A stretch of 64,000 bases of DNA from positions 1-64,000 of the forward strand of contig JAIOQZ010000022.1 of NCBI GenBank assembly GCA_021108395.1, given 5' to 3'. Under the pieces are notes generated by a model, which was given only the letters and a program-made list of their open reading frames with translations, searched no databases and had not been told where the DNA came from. Shown piece by piece: positions 18,701-26,291 of the stretch. Position numbers and translations under genes: made by a program. Origin of the DNA: Candidatus Cloacimonadota bacterium. Its GTDB lineage: Bacteria; Cloacimonadota; Cloacimonadia; Cloacimonadales; JAIOQZ01. Numbering within the stretch: the stretch's first letter is position 1; every line of letters starts with the position of its first letter.

Positions 18701-19180
18701 GTTCCCCGAATAGTTGAACGCCAGCGCGTCGCCGTAGTCGATATCAACATCGCTGAACACCTGCATGAGGTCGAGGCCGCTCGATGACGAGTTGTAGGCC
18801 AGCGAGTAGGTGAGGATGGGGTTGAACACCACAGGCGGATCGTTCACATAGGTCACGGTAACGACAACCTGATCGGAGACCTCCTCGCCAAAGGGGTCCT
18901 CGGCGGTGAAGGTGAGTGTCTCGCTCCCGTTCCAGTCTGGCTCGGGTTGCAGGGTCACAAACCCTTCATTGATGACCACGTTGATGTGGTCATCACCGCT
19001 GGCGGTGAAGTAGAGATCATCCCCGTCATCGTCGTAGAACACGTCGTTGAGGTTAATCGAGGTGTCCAGAGTGTCTTCTGGAATCGAGAAGTCGGCTATC
19101 GGGTTGAGCACGGTCGGCGCGGTGTTCGCCAATAGCATCAGCGGCACGAACATCAGCAAAGCGAGTCCCAGGCGTTTCAT
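12767..19180 (-). CDS. Giant secreted Ig-repeat protein with FlgD-like C-terminal sorting domain, 2137 aa
   Basis: The signal peptide spans residues 1-20 (MKRLGLALLMFVPLMLLANT). Two cadherin-like domains follow at about 21-112 and 113-207 (each with DWNGSETLTFTA / DWSGFENITFTA and NDPP-type boundaries). Then come FlgD-like Ig domains starting PNPFSPDFDG (about 219) and PNPFSPNGDG (about 325), and a long run of bacterial Ig-like repeats marked by DDG-Y-I...ATD-AGN and a V-D-T-AP boundary. The last 75 residues are a FlgD/type-IX-like terminal domain (VPNPFNPVTQIRF ... ASGIYF ... KMILLK). The role is probably a surface adhesin or stalk, exported and possibly anchored through this end. ATG 19180 has AGGAGA upstream; the in-frame codon at 19213 overlaps the preceding gene. 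No catalytic domain seen. Confidence 0.85.
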   Translation of the reverse strand: MKRLGLALLMFVPLMLLANTAPTVLNPIADFSIPEDTLDTSINLNDVFYDDDGDDLYFTASGDDHINVVINEGFVTLQPEPDWNGSETLTFTAEDPFGEEVSDQVVVTVTYVNDPPVVFNPILTYSLAYNSSSSGLDLMQVFSDVDIDYGDALAFNYSGNNHIAVSIAAGIVTLTPDVDWSGFENITFTATDNAGASAQHTIEVTVTSPAIANVSVTPNPFSPDFDGQKDETVISWYLSGNGTLTLVVADEFNVPVFTEDVQVMAGWNQFTWDGFANVGAYNGNVVPDGSYGLNLYCGTASYEIDFNIKVDTAPPIIDLIAAFPNPFSPNGDGYQDFHQVRFRVDDTIIRYIGLIRVNLYRELNDPLWPDSVVATNFVEEDCTNGINVVNPDLSVFDELTDGGYLFVIRSCNLELGHEVTLSSGANYDLIIGGNGSNEHNQVEINTGQGMYKIGHVLHPYLTVTGAGADDHEEDGEDNITGWDYLRLFVMEGNASFNIYENGGAPYTLGDLFPIYYGALQNVLHPVYQIPMFSDFQYNITIPGVIEIPETMMSDGRYIWRTIVTDQAMHAAEESGELLVNNFPVQVTSTVEPEQISPGNQDGYFDQAIIQYQVSERSYVTIKVWNDDQTEVVRTLVDALDTAASGYIIWDGTDDNGDPVAAGIQVPYFIEVTAQDVNISEDIVSQHITIMVDNVGPDAPDIFLPGGQAYMGTTDIIMGGISNDIQSDVLLYLNGVYQGMVATTPSYPGYFSFPVILEEGENNIWIMLRDQAYNLGDSSNVVQVSLDSSSPVIDVIFPPPDTLFRCDSIRVRAGISDLEGIGVNPATVKFGFSLYGNTLSWRNAQHIPASNTYYYDYIVDESIDQLDIEMWVQATDLLGNLGVTPDSVHFAYQAIIPPEVLSHTPADSVIISVLPDGHATSLVFDHEGDGLNTNDSRIWLINPTGAVLNGARAFENIGQDLFEITFTPSENMVDGWYEYITSVTDNFAGGGSVGADTTVFLLDATPPTVDNAIVANSTFSTPISAGMIINHSIEYVSIDVTDLNGVNTGTSHVNLYNAENNVLDGVKTVVGNTITWTLDTELLVNEQTSGSYSVRYSTFDDAGNEESDRIDFVLASSNAPQVTGRYPERDSYISELADQTIVIEFNEAVGVSTDINDTYIQLHLPDATVVEHNNGATLTIDTANPPLYSMSLVLDDPLSQLGACTVDLRIENQNNIHYAETYPFLFDNVAPSIDSFQLGLEDGSTVTVFGGEEMNQPVLWGQSSLSDNYGIDFDASAIDIRTVEGEFIAGLLSQQTGSSIRWTLTEPLSAINGQFYLRTILADMAGNAVIDSINFSLSTINTEFTPEADSYVNTALTQVKVDLINVTQSEIVPGGTWIVLTHPDGSLIGDPDLSGGGIGAQLHFVYTDSLTSIQLDLDQPLADNGVDDGTFGVMLLLALPDDNAIPIEYEFVYDRTNPVFSGLRLNDEPVMAGDGGGGVEVTAPRYTVHGSAGDRTFRGWLRSDYYSGRIDSISVEFADATSGVSPSPSMTYLFMADANEVPVPGHKVVSGNTYRWVLDTPIVPGVSPDAQYTIKLKVTDRAGNLREHEAAFTFISDPTPELDDWMPWGIDYTFVHMHEFLPAEFSAVFKDYFGLVEEYDDTYIRVHFPCGDSIYHPHGGDITYADDDSTYTVTFTFDGVLQENGEDDGLYTIDVKATNNIGAVYHEQQWMLYDTVAPFPVEVAIIDDNGLESIVEADSIEVSNGIASIRVKYGDQTAGLYYAPHLTQVTLFDAAGTIVPGQHAYGEWVYSDSLVYWNLNVPLSTDGSDDGSYSIHLHATDRAGNVFLQEVPVTLFSPMSPDDFAWTLDALWRVHLTWNHYIPGGGALTRKQVSSRLDPLAHGRELSFYAVKRRVDAGDWQTLGYTTTNYWIDDLLDEPDGSYEYSLQAFYTVGESPELLTDPIEVKRFALVTVVVTEVDGATLIDSVRVHMQGNDGLYDMEFDGLTVAGQIVYNGVFMDIYELHLSKLGYITTSFNATVDEDPETLTFALPVDTGALNGVPRHTALLQNVPNPFNPVTQIRFALHEPSRVQVTIYNVKGQRVRFLADDHWDTGYHEITWNGRDDNTRPVASGIYFCMLQARGETESTRDMRKMILLK

Positions 19181-19209
19181 ACCTCGTCTCCTGTTTCGCG
19201 GCAATATCG

Positions 19210-20997
19210 TCATGGACCAATCTGCACAATCAGCAGTTGGTTGTCAGTCGTCAGATATGCGTAGTTATTTTGTATTGTAAGCGAGTGGCAAGCGCCGGAC
19301 ATCGACACCTCGGCGGCCACAATCGGCCCGGTGTCGGAAACCGTGTCCACCAGTACAAGGCCATTGTCGCGGTCGGCCAGCAGCACATACGCGCCGCTCA
19401 CAGCCACGTCATTGGCAAATCCACGGGTCTGGACGGTGTAGAGGGTGGAAAGCGTGTTCGCATCCAGCGCCACAAGGCCGTTCTCGCCGGCAGCCACAAA
19501 CAGGCGGTTGCCGTCAAGAGCCAAGCCGCGAGCTTCGCCCACAAACGCGCTCTGCTGTGTCACCACCGGCGCTGTCGGGTCGCTGATATCGACCATCTTC
19601 ACGCCTTCGGAGCCATCGGCGATGTATAGTATGTCGCCATTGCGCACCAGCGCATAGCTGACGCCGTAAGTATTGAGGCGGTGCACCACACGCGGATTGG
19701 CAGGGTTGTCATTGCCCAGAGCGATGGTGAGTACGCCGGTCTGACCGTCTGCAACCCAGGCGTAGGGATAGTTGCCATAGAGGTCAACCACCACGTCATA
19801 GGGCACGGCGATAGTCTCGCAATAGCCGACTGACATAGGCATTAAGTACTCAGAGATGTCGATAAGATGAAGCCCGCCGGATTGATTGGTGACGAACACC
19901 AAGCTCTCATCGGCGCTGACAGCCTTTGTGCGGCCGCCAAGAATCATGGTGTAATCGACTACTGGAGCGTTCTCGTTGCTCGAGTCGATCATTTGCAGGC
20001 CGCTGTATTCATTGGCGACATAGCAATTGCCGCCATCGACGTAAACATCGACGCCGGCGTCGGGCAGGCAAAGGGCGCCCCGCGTGGTGATGTTGAACTG
20101 CACGGTATCGATGACAGAGTAAGCCGAATAGAGCGTCTCGCCGCCTTCGGGCGCCTGGGCGAATGCCCGGACGCGATAGGCCACGGTTCCGGCGGTAATG
20201 CCCAGATAATCGACATAGAGAGTGTCGGTGGCCTGGGCGAGTTCCGAGAAGTCGGTAACGCCAATGCGGCGTTCGATGACGTAGCCGTCCTGCATATCGC
20301 TGTTGTTGTCCCAACAGACGCGAATCTGTTGTTGCGAGGTTTGCTGTGCGTCTATGCCGGTGGGCGCCGGAAACGACGACGTGACGTTGTCTTGCACGCT
20401 GTTCGAGTTCGACTCGCCCAGATATGCATACACGCGATAACTGACGCTTGCCCCGAAAACGACGGAATCCTGCCAGGTGGTTGTATTGGCGTCCAGCTTC
20501 TTGTAGTTGATAGACCAACCGCCGGTATCCACCTTTTTGTCCACCTTGTAGCCTTCTTCACCAATGGCGTTGTCCACCCAGGTGAGGGTGACAGTGTTTT
20601 CGGCCACCTGTTCGAGTAAAAGGTCGGTGGGCGCCGCCTGCGGACTGAACCAGGCCACTGGCAGCGAATATGTGGAGATCGCGTTGTCTTCGATGTAGTT
20701 TGCCCGCACCTTGTAGCCATAGACGGTGTAGCTGTCGGTGTTCACCTCGTCGATGAATTCCTGAGAGTCGTCGGTGGTGGCGGCGTGACTCTCGTCCCAG
20801 CTCGCCTCACCATCTTTGCGAGCGATATGATAGACAACGTCCTGGAAGTTCGCGTCGTAGTTCCAGGCGATCCGCAGCCTGCCATCGTCAACCTTTGTAA
20901 TCACAAGGTTGCTTGGCGCGTCGTAGGCGGTATCCTTGACCGTGTCGCAGGCGACAAGCGCCAGCACAGCCGCGAGCAGAGGGAGCCATCTTCTCAT
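19210..20997 (-). CDS. Surface lipoprotein with Fn3 domains and LVIVD beta-propeller repeats, 595 aa
   Basis: The lipobox LVAC puts the lipidated cysteine at residue 17. Residues about 27-305 hold three fibronectin type III domains (for example APTDLLLEQVAENTVTLTWVDN and APTGIDAQQTSQQQIRVCWDNN). Residues about 310-595 are LVIVD-type propeller blades (GLQMIDSSNENAPVV, GLHLIDIS, VKMVDISDPTAPVV, GLVLVDTVSDTGPIV). This family is extracellular and of unknown function, often found next to FlgD-domain secreted proteins as here. It lies 29 bases upstream of the giant Ig-repeat gene, so the pair is probably one transcript and may form one surface assembly. Confidence 0.82.
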   Translation of the reverse strand: MRRWLPLLAAVLALVACDTVKDTAYDAPSNLVITKVDDGRLRIAWNYDANFQDVVYHIARKDGEASWDESHAATTDDSQEFIDEVNTDSYTVYGYKVRANYIEDNAISTYSLPVAWFSPQAAPTDLLLEQVAENTVTLTWVDNAIGEEGYKVDKKVDTGGWSINYKKLDANTTTWQDSVVFGASVSYRVYAYLGESNSNSVQDNVTSSFPAPTGIDAQQTSQQQIRVCWDNNSDMQDGYVIERRIGVTDFSELAQATDTLYVDYLGITAGTVAYRVRAFAQAPEGGETLYSAYSVIDTVQFNITTRGALCLPDAGVDVYVDGGNCYVANEYSGLQMIDSSNENAPVVDYTMILGGRTKAVSADESLVFVTNQSGGLHLIDISEYLMPMSVGYCETIAVPYDVVVDLYGNYPYAWVADGQTGVLTIALGNDNPANPRVVHRLNTYGVSYALVRNGDILYIADGSEGVKMVDISDPTAPVVTQQSAFVGEARGLALDGNRLFVAAGENGLVALDANTLSTLYTVQTRGFANDVAVSGAYVLLADRDNGLVLVDTVSDTGPIVAAEVSMSGACHSLTIQNNYAYLTTDNQLLIVQIGP

Positions 20998-21165
20998 CTT
21001 TTACCTCGCACATCAAATAAGTGATGCCCCGAAAAGGAGCTTTCGTCTGTCCTATATCGTCATGTCGGTCTTAAAACTTAAGCTTGCCGGTGCAATGTTC
21101 TCTCTGGCGGCACGCTAATCCTTATCACGCCGATTGCATCGGCCAACAACAACACAGCGCCTGCG

Positions 21166-21861
21166 CTATTGCCGGCTACCCGCCAGCGGCAACTCGACTG
21201 TGCATGAAACGCCAGTCGCTTCGTTCTCCCACGATACGGTTCCACCGCAGATTGCAATAGCCTCGCGGGCAATGTAGCAGCCAAGACCCAGGCGGCCTTC
21301 GCGGCTGCTGACTCCAGGCTCACCAATGCGAGCCAGTATATCATCATCGATAGGTGGGCCGTCATTCTCGATGCGGATGAACAGCGAATCGTTCTGCGCA
21401 AATGTCGCCAGCTTCAGATTACCGCTGTTGGGCAGGGCGTCTGCGGCGTTCATGCACACCTCGAAGAGCGCATTCTGAAGGGCGGACGCAAACACTTCGG
21501 CATACAGGCTGTCCTCGATCTCAAGCTCTACGTTGAGGCGATGCTTGTATTTCATGCTGGCGGAGCATAGATAATCGACATTGCATACCAGATGGTTCAC
21601 GTCAGTCAAAGAGCGTTCTATGTTGAGGTCTTTGTCCACCAGGCCGGCCAGTGGCGCCAGGATGTCGTTGATGCGCTGCACCTGGCGGGATATCTGGTCC
21701 ATCCCCTTGAGGTCGGGCATCTTGAAGCTGATAAGCTCGACTCGGCCGCTAATGCCCATCAATGGCGTATTGAGGTTATGGATGATGCCGGAAAGCAATT
21801 GGCCATACTTTGCCCAACGGCGCAATTCGGCAAGCTGCTTGTAACGATCCTGTTCGCTCAT
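21166..21861 (-). CDS. Orphan soluble histidine kinase, 231 aa
   Basis: It contains a dimerisation/phosphoacceptor helix with H28 in SGIIHNLNTPLMGISGRVEL, and an HATPase domain with the N box LFEVCMNAADALP (E134, N138, D141), a G1-like ENDGPPIDDDIL and the G2 loop RLGLGCYIAREA. No membrane segment, PAS or receiver domain is present, so the input must come from a partner protein. No response regulator lies nearby. The start is uncertain: the ATG at 21861 has AAGGCGG upstream, while earlier ATGs at 21876, 21888 and 21942 are also in frame. Confidence 0.78.
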   Translation of the reverse strand: MSEQDRYKQLAELRRWAKYGQLLSGIIHNLNTPLMGISGRVELISFKMPDLKGMDQISRQVQRINDILAPLAGLVDKDLNIERSLTDVNHLVCNVDYLCSASMKYKHRLNVELEIEDSLYAEVFASALQNALFEVCMNAADALPNSGNLKLATFAQNDSLFIRIENDGPPIDDDILARIGEPGVSSREGRLGLGCYIAREAIAICGGTVSWENEATGVSCTVELPLAGSRQ

Positions 21862-22035
21862 ATGACCGCCTTGTGGCATACTCCCCGGCATTGGTGAAGC
21901 ACACCTCCGTTTGTGGCGCAAGAACCGAGCCGAATCAATCAATCGGCACTATGGCGAAAATACACCTATCGTTAATTTGCTAAACGCTTGATATTGCGCA
22001 AGTAAAATCTTTTATCAGGCAAAGCGCAAGACAGA

Positions 22036-22084
22036 GAGTGGTGTTGCCAACTCTTGTCAGTGCAAGACATTGGCAACACCACTC
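22036..22084. terminator. Long branched hairpin downstream of the aminotransferase gene
   Basis: A 15-bp perfect inverted repeat (22036-22050 with 22070-22084, core GTGGTGTTGCCAA) encloses a second small hairpin (TCTTG 22052-22056 with CAAGA 22063-22067). It lies 8 bases after the minus-strand stop. There is no clean T tract, so it may be a terminator, an mRNA-stabilising structure or a repeat of REP type. Confidence 0.6.
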
Positions 22085-22092
22085 AAGTTAAA

Positions 22093-23304
22093 CTATTTTT
22101 TCATCGCCTTGCGAATCACATTCGCCAGACGCTTGACGCCCTCGAGGTTCTTGTCTTTGCTGGCAAAACTGAAGTTGATGCGCATCGTGTGACGGTTGCT
22201 GTTGTCATGGAAAAACACGTTCCCCGGTACGAATGCCACCTTCTCCTTGATCGCTTCTTTGGCCAACGCCTCGGAGTCCATATACTCCGGCAGAGTGATG
22301 AAGAGGAACAGGCCGCCCTCGGGGCGTGTCCAGTGCACTCCCTCCGGCATATACTCCTCGAACGCCTGAAGCATCGTGTCGCGCTTGACCCGATATATCT
22401 CGATGATTTCCTTGATCTTTGTCCCCAGATAGCCGCGCTCGATGAAACGGGCGGCGATGCGCTGGTTGAACGGCGCAGTGCAGAGATCGACCTGCTGTTT
22501 GGCAACGATGAACTTGTCGAGAATCTGCGGGTCGGCGATGACCCAGCCGATGCGGAAACCGGGACAGAATATCTTCGAGAACGTGCCCAGCGTGATAACC
22601 TGGCCATTATTGTCGAGCGCATAGAGCGGCGTCTGGTGCTCGCCCTCGAAACGCAGCTCGTGATAGGGGCTGTCCTCGACAATCAGCGTGTCGTATTCAT
22701 AGGCAAGCTCGATGATGCGCCGACGGCGTTCATCGGGCATCGTGATGCCTGTCGGATTCTGGAAATCCGGGATAACGTAGATGAACTTGGCGCGCTCGCC
22801 GTTCTTCTTCAGGTCGGCCAGCGCCTTTTCAAGTTCCGCGGCGTTCATGCCGTGCTCGTCGAGGCTCACGCCAATCATCTCCGGGCCATAGCTGTTGAAG
22901 GCGCCAAGTCCGCCCAGGTAGGTGGGCTTGCCGACGATGATTTTGTCGCCGCGGTTGCACATCAGCTTTGCCAGAAGGTCGAGGCCCTGCTGCGAAGCTG
23001 TGGTAATCAATACGTTGTCAGGGGTGATTTCGTAACCGAAGGCGCTGTAGTTCTTCACGATGAGTTCGCGCAGAAGCATGTCGCCTTCTGTGGGGCCATA
23101 CTGGAGCGCCAGTTGCGCTTCATGGGTCATCACCCAGTCCATCACCTCTTTCAACTGATCGACGGGAAAAGTCTCCGGAGCTGGCAGGCCACCAGCGAAC
23201 GATATAATTTCCGGGTCGCGGGTGAGCTTCAGAAGCTCACGAATTGCCGAACGCTTCATTCCAAGAGCGTTGTCGGAAAGCAGGCCATAAAAGTCACTTA
23301 CCAT
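22093..23304 (-). CDS. PLP-dependent class I/II aminotransferase (LysN/ARO8-like)
   Basis: 403 aa, fold type I. The Schiff-base lysine is K244 in GTFSKIFCPGFRIGW. Other family marks are the N-terminal ISFAGGLPAPETFP, ALQYGPTEGDMLLRE, TTASQQGLDLLAK, and PDFQNPTG. The 'GGLPAPE' and 'QYGPTEG' pattern places it with the 2-aminoadipate / aromatic / branched-chain aminotransferases that resemble MocR catalytic domains, here without a DNA-binding domain. The exact amino donor cannot be fixed from sequence. It is the last gene of a probable run beginning with the small protein at 25005 and hflX. Confidence 0.88.
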   Translation of the reverse strand: MVSDFYGLLSDNALGMKRSAIRELLKLTRDPEIISFAGGLPAPETFPVDQLKEVMDWVMTHEAQLALQYGPTEGDMLLRELIVKNYSAFGYEITPDNVLITTASQQGLDLLAKLMCNRGDKIIVGKPTYLGGLGAFNSYGPEMIGVSLDEHGMNAAELEKALADLKKNGERAKFIYVIPDFQNPTGITMPDERRRRIIELAYEYDTLIVEDSPYHELRFEGEHQTPLYALDNNGQVITLGTFSKIFCPGFRIGWVIADPQILDKFIVAKQQVDLCTAPFNQRIAARFIERGYLGTKIKEIIEIYRVKRDTMLQAFEEYMPEGVHWTRPEGGLFLFITLPEYMDSEALAKEAIKEKVAFVPGNVFFHDNSNRHTMRINFSFASKDKNLEGVKRLANVIRKAMKK

Positions 23305-23343
23305 TACTCCTCCTTGTTAAGCCTTTTGTTCTGTATTCTGGTA

Positions 23344-24663
23344 TTACTCTGAATCGGGGAGCATGGCCAGCCGATGCTTTTCGATCTGCTTGACCACACT
23401 ATTGTAGGTCTCGGGCGGGATGCGCACCTTAATCACTTCGGCGTTCGCTTCGGTGTCGTATTCACGATCGAGCACCTCTGCGTTGTCGTAGAGAAAACTG
23501 AGCAGGTTCTGCATACTGGCGGGAACGTGCAGCGTGGCCACTTTTTTGCGTTGCGTCAGAAAATAGTCCATCCGCTCGAACAACGGATCGAGCGCGGGGT
23601 CATATTTCGCCGAGATAAAGACGGCGTGGGGGTAGTCCACCAGTAGCTTTTTGCGCATGAAGCTGGCCCGCAGCCCCTTGAGCTGATCGATCTTGTTAAA
23701 GACCATGAGGGTGTTTTTGTCGTGTACTTCCAGTTCGCTCAACACCTGGTTCACCGAGTCGATATACTCGAACAGGCGCGGGTGTGTCACATCGACCACA
23801 TGCAGCAGCAGGTCGGCCTCCACCACCTCCATCAGGGTGGAGTGAAACGAGCTGACAAGCTGATGCGGCAGTTTGTCGATAAACCCGATGGTGTCGGTGA
23901 GCACGACCTTCTCGCCGGATGGCAGATGCACGGCGCGAGTGGTGGCGTCGAGCGTGGCAAAGAGCTTGTCGGCAACGTAGAGGTTTTCTTTCGCCAGGCG
24001 GTTGAACAGCGTTGACTTGCCCGCGTTGGTGTAGCCCACCAGCGCAACGGAGGTGAACCCGGCACGCCCGCTACGCTTGAGCACCGCCCCTTTCTCGATC
24101 TCGCGCAGCCGCAGCTTCAGTTGCCCGATCTTGCGCTTGATCTCACGACGGTCCAGCTCTATCTGCTTCTCGCCAGGGCCGCGAAACCCGATGCCGCCCT
24201 GAATGCGGCTGAGGTGTTTCCAGAGATTGCGCAGTTTCGTGTAGTTATATTCGAGCTGCGCCAGCTCCACCTGATACTTGGCCTGGCGCGTCTGGGCATG
24301 GCGGGCGAAAATATCGAGGATGAGCTCGGTGCGGTCAACGACGCTGCAATGCGTCATGTTGGAAAGATTGCGCGCCTGAGCGGGACTCAGGTTGTCGTTG
24401 AAGATAAGCGTGGTGACATCCTGACGTTCAGCTTCTTCCTTAATCTCGGCCACTTTGCCTTTGCCAATGTAGGTGGCGGGGTTGGGCTTGGCCGCCTTTT
24501 GCACGAACCGGCCAATCTCCTCGGCCTCGGCCGTACTGGCAAGCTGCGCAAGCTCCTCCATTGACTGAAAGTAGTCGGCGCGACTCTGTGTTTCCTTCAT
24601 CAGTCCGACAAGGAACACTCGCTCACGTCCTTTCATCAGGGGCTGGCTGGATTCACGCTCCAT
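23344..24663 (-). CDS. hflX: Ribosome-associated GTPase HflX
   Basis: 439 aa. The N-terminal HflX domain ends in the signature GGIGFRGPGEKQIELDRR (156-173) after a coiled region. The G domain then follows, with P-loop GYTNAGKS (210-217), the switch-I region FATLDATTR, DTIGF (257-261) and NKID. HflX splits stalled or stressed 70S ribosomes. The extra C-terminal 60 residues are usual. The start at 24663 has a GAGG upstream; M10 is an alternative. It lies 45 bases after the small gene at 24709. Confidence 0.95.
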   Translation of the reverse strand: MERESSQPLMKGRERVFLVGLMKETQSRADYFQSMEELAQLASTAEAEEIGRFVQKAAKPNPATYIGKGKVAEIKEEAERQDVTTLIFNDNLSPAQARNLSNMTHCSVVDRTELILDIFARHAQTRQAKYQVELAQLEYNYTKLRNLWKHLSRIQGGIGFRGPGEKQIELDRREIKRKIGQLKLRLREIEKGAVLKRSGRAGFTSVALVGYTNAGKSTLFNRLAKENLYVADKLFATLDATTRAVHLPSGEKVVLTDTIGFIDKLPHQLVSSFHSTLMEVVEADLLLHVVDVTHPRLFEYIDSVNQVLSELEVHDKNTLMVFNKIDQLKGLRASFMRKKLLVDYPHAVFISAKYDPALDPLFERMDYFLTQRKKVATLHVPASMQNLLSFLYDNAEVLDREYDTEANAEVIKVRIPPETYNSVVKQIEKHRLAMLPDSE

Positions 24664-24708
24664 AATGCCTCACACAGAGGTAACTGGACGTGGTTCCATC
24701 CAGATAGG

Positions 24709-25005
24709 TCATGCGTCGTCAGCCTCGTACACAAGCACTTTCTTGTTCTGGCTGCGCCACTTCTCATAGGTTTCTCGAATCTCCATCAACCAGAGCGTCT
24801 TGTGATTCTCGTTGTCGAAGGTGACCAGATCGAGATGATGAAACTTGCCGCTCTTCCCTTTGAAGCTCTTTTGCGGCAGCTCAACCTCGATCTTGCCGCC
24901 GCGCTTCAGGATTGTCACTTCATGCAGGAAAACTCCAGGCATAATTTCAATCACCGCACGGGCTTCCACCACACCTGAACTCACGTCTCTGAATCGAATA
25001 TTCAT
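24709..25005 (-). CDS. Small conserved-looking cytoplasmic protein, 98 aa
   Basis: No signal peptide or membrane segment. The N-terminal 60 residues read as a compact beta fold (VEARAVIEIMPGVFLHEVTIL, then KIEVELPQKSFKGKSGK). The pattern of strand, 'VTILKRGGKIEVELPQKS' and 'GKFHHLDLVTF' recalls SpoVG-like proteins, but I do not consider that proven. The C terminus is helical and charged. ATG 25005 is preferred because GGGAAAG precedes it; two earlier in-frame ATGs (25017, 25035) lack ribosome sites. It is probably co-transcribed with hflX. Confidence 0.62.
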   Translation of the reverse strand: MNIRFRDVSSGVVEARAVIEIMPGVFLHEVTILKRGGKIEVELPQKSFKGKSGKFHHLDLVTFDNENHKTLWLMEIRETYEKWRSQNKKVLVYEADDA

Positions 25006-25306
25006 AGTCTTTCCCATGTTGGAATATAGTGCCACCAGTTAACAACCGTGAATGCTTTTGTCAAAGACTTTCTCTCCTTTTTCTCCCCAGTATCCACCGA
25101 CCAGGGCAACGCTCCGCACTCCGCTTCGCGGCATGACAAGCTCGCTTTATAAAAAAGCGAGACAAAAAACTTTTGCGGAAACTTGGTTTCCTATGTACAA
25201 TAGTTATTTATGATACAAGGATGCGCAGCATCCGTTAAGAGTTTTTGATCAAACTTTTTGCAAAAAGTTTGTGGGGTTCAGGGGTGGCTGTATCTTAGGT
25301 GAGTCT
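25006..25306. other. Intergenic stretch holding dispersed repeat modules
   Basis: No gene is supported here. The right half (25141-25298) is made almost entirely of repeat modules described separately. The left part upstream of the 98-residue gene would hold its promoter, but I cannot identify convincing -35 and -10 boxes. Confidence 0.6.
25141..25298. repeat. Dispersed intergenic element, two inverted modules
   Basis: Module 1 (plus): a hairpin CTCGCTTT...AAAGCGAG (25141-25161), a spacer gacaaaaaacttttgc, then hairpin GGAAAC-TTG-GTTTCC (25177-25191). Module 2 is the same design inverted: hairpin GGATGC-GCA-GCATCC (25219-25233), spacer rich in T, then a 22-base perfect palindrome at 25250-25271. 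A G-rich tail (25272-25298) follows. Similar modules lie at 35368-35420, with related G-rich tails at 35528-35558 and 62360-62390. The stems differ in sequence but keep pairing. Confidence 0.7.
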
Positions 25307-26275
25307 CTACCCCACCACTCCAGCCCTGATGAGATCGTGCATGTGCAACATCCCCCTCAAGACGCCATTGTCGTCCACCACCGGCAGCATGGTTATTTTG
25401 CTGTCCTCCATGAGGGTGAGGGCATCGACGGCCAGCGCCTGTGGCTGCATGTGACGCGGATTGGCCGTCATGCACTCGCTCGCCGACTTTGACAGCAGTT
25501 TGTCGCCGCCGGCCAGCAGGCGACGCAAATCGCCGTCGGTGATAATGCCGAGCAGAACGCCTGCATCGTCCACCACCGCCGTGCAACCAAGCCCCTTGCC
25601 GGTCATTTCGACAATGGCCGCGTCCAGCCGTGTGTGCCGGGCGACGCATGGCAGTTCGCCGCCGGCGTGCATGAGGTCAGCCACGCGCAACAGCAGCTTG
25701 CGCCCGATGGTGCCGCCCGGATGAAACTGCGCGAAGTCCTCGGCGCGGAAGTCCCGCGCTTGCAACAGCGCCACGGCCAGGGCGTCGCCCAGAGCCAGCG
25801 CTACGGTGGTGCTCGATGTGGGTACCAGCCCGAACGTCTCGCTGCCCACAGGCACCGATGTATCGATGACCACACTGGCGCCGGCGGCCAGCCGAGACTC
25901 GGCGTTGCCCGTGAAAGCGATGATGGGAACCTTGAGAAAGTGGATGTAGGGGACGATGGCGACAAGCTCCTGGGTATTGCCGCTGTGTGACACGGCAATA
26001 ACCACATCACCGGCGGCAAGCATGCCCAGATCGCCGTGAATGCCCTCTGCCGCGTGCAGAAATATGGCCGTCGTGCCAGTACTGGACAGCGTAGCGGAAA
26101 TCTTGCGGGCGATGATGCCCGTCTTGCCCATGCCGGTGACAACCACCTTGCCGGTTGATTCGAGGATGAGCTGCGCCGCTTCCATCATCTCAGGGCCCAG
26201 TCTGTCGGCGGCCAACTGGATGGCTTCCGCCTGGCGTTCGAGTTCCTCGCGAGCTACGCGCTGCACGTCAATCAT
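25307..26275 (-). CDS. kdsD: D-arabinose 5-phosphate isomerase
   Basis: Interconverts ribulose 5-phosphate and arabinose 5-phosphate, the first committed step to Kdo and so to LPS. It has 322 aa in the standard order: a SIS domain (GMGKTGIIARKISATL; VSHSGNTQELV; AEDFAQFHPGGTIGRKLL) and two CBS domains (about 205-262 and 270-320, with GIITDGDLRR and GVLRGMLHMHDLIRAG). The start is supported by TGGAGA. It follows thrS after a gap that contains a hairpin. Together with the two heptose genes it shows an LPS-making, double-membraned cell. Confidence 0.95.
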   Translation of the reverse strand: MIDVQRVAREELERQAEAIQLAADRLGPEMMEAAQLILESTGKVVVTGMGKTGIIARKISATLSSTGTTAIFLHAAEGIHGDLGMLAAGDVVIAVSHSGNTQELVAIVPYIHFLKVPIIAFTGNAESRLAAGASVVIDTSVPVGSETFGLVPTSSTTVALALGDALAVALLQARDFRAEDFAQFHPGGTIGRKLLLRVADLMHAGGELPCVARHTRLDAAIVEMTGKGLGCTAVVDDAGVLLGIITDGDLRRLLAGGDKLLSKSASECMTANPRHMQPQALAVDALTLMEDSKITMLPVVDDNGVLRGMLHMHDLIRAGVVG

Positions 26276-26291
26276 GGTGTCTCCAGGGGAT

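Noticed and set aside
25250-25271. Reading the perfect palindrome alone as a transcription terminator for kdsD
   Set aside because: It is A/T-only at its core, has no following T tract on the minus strand, and is better explained as part of the repeat modules.
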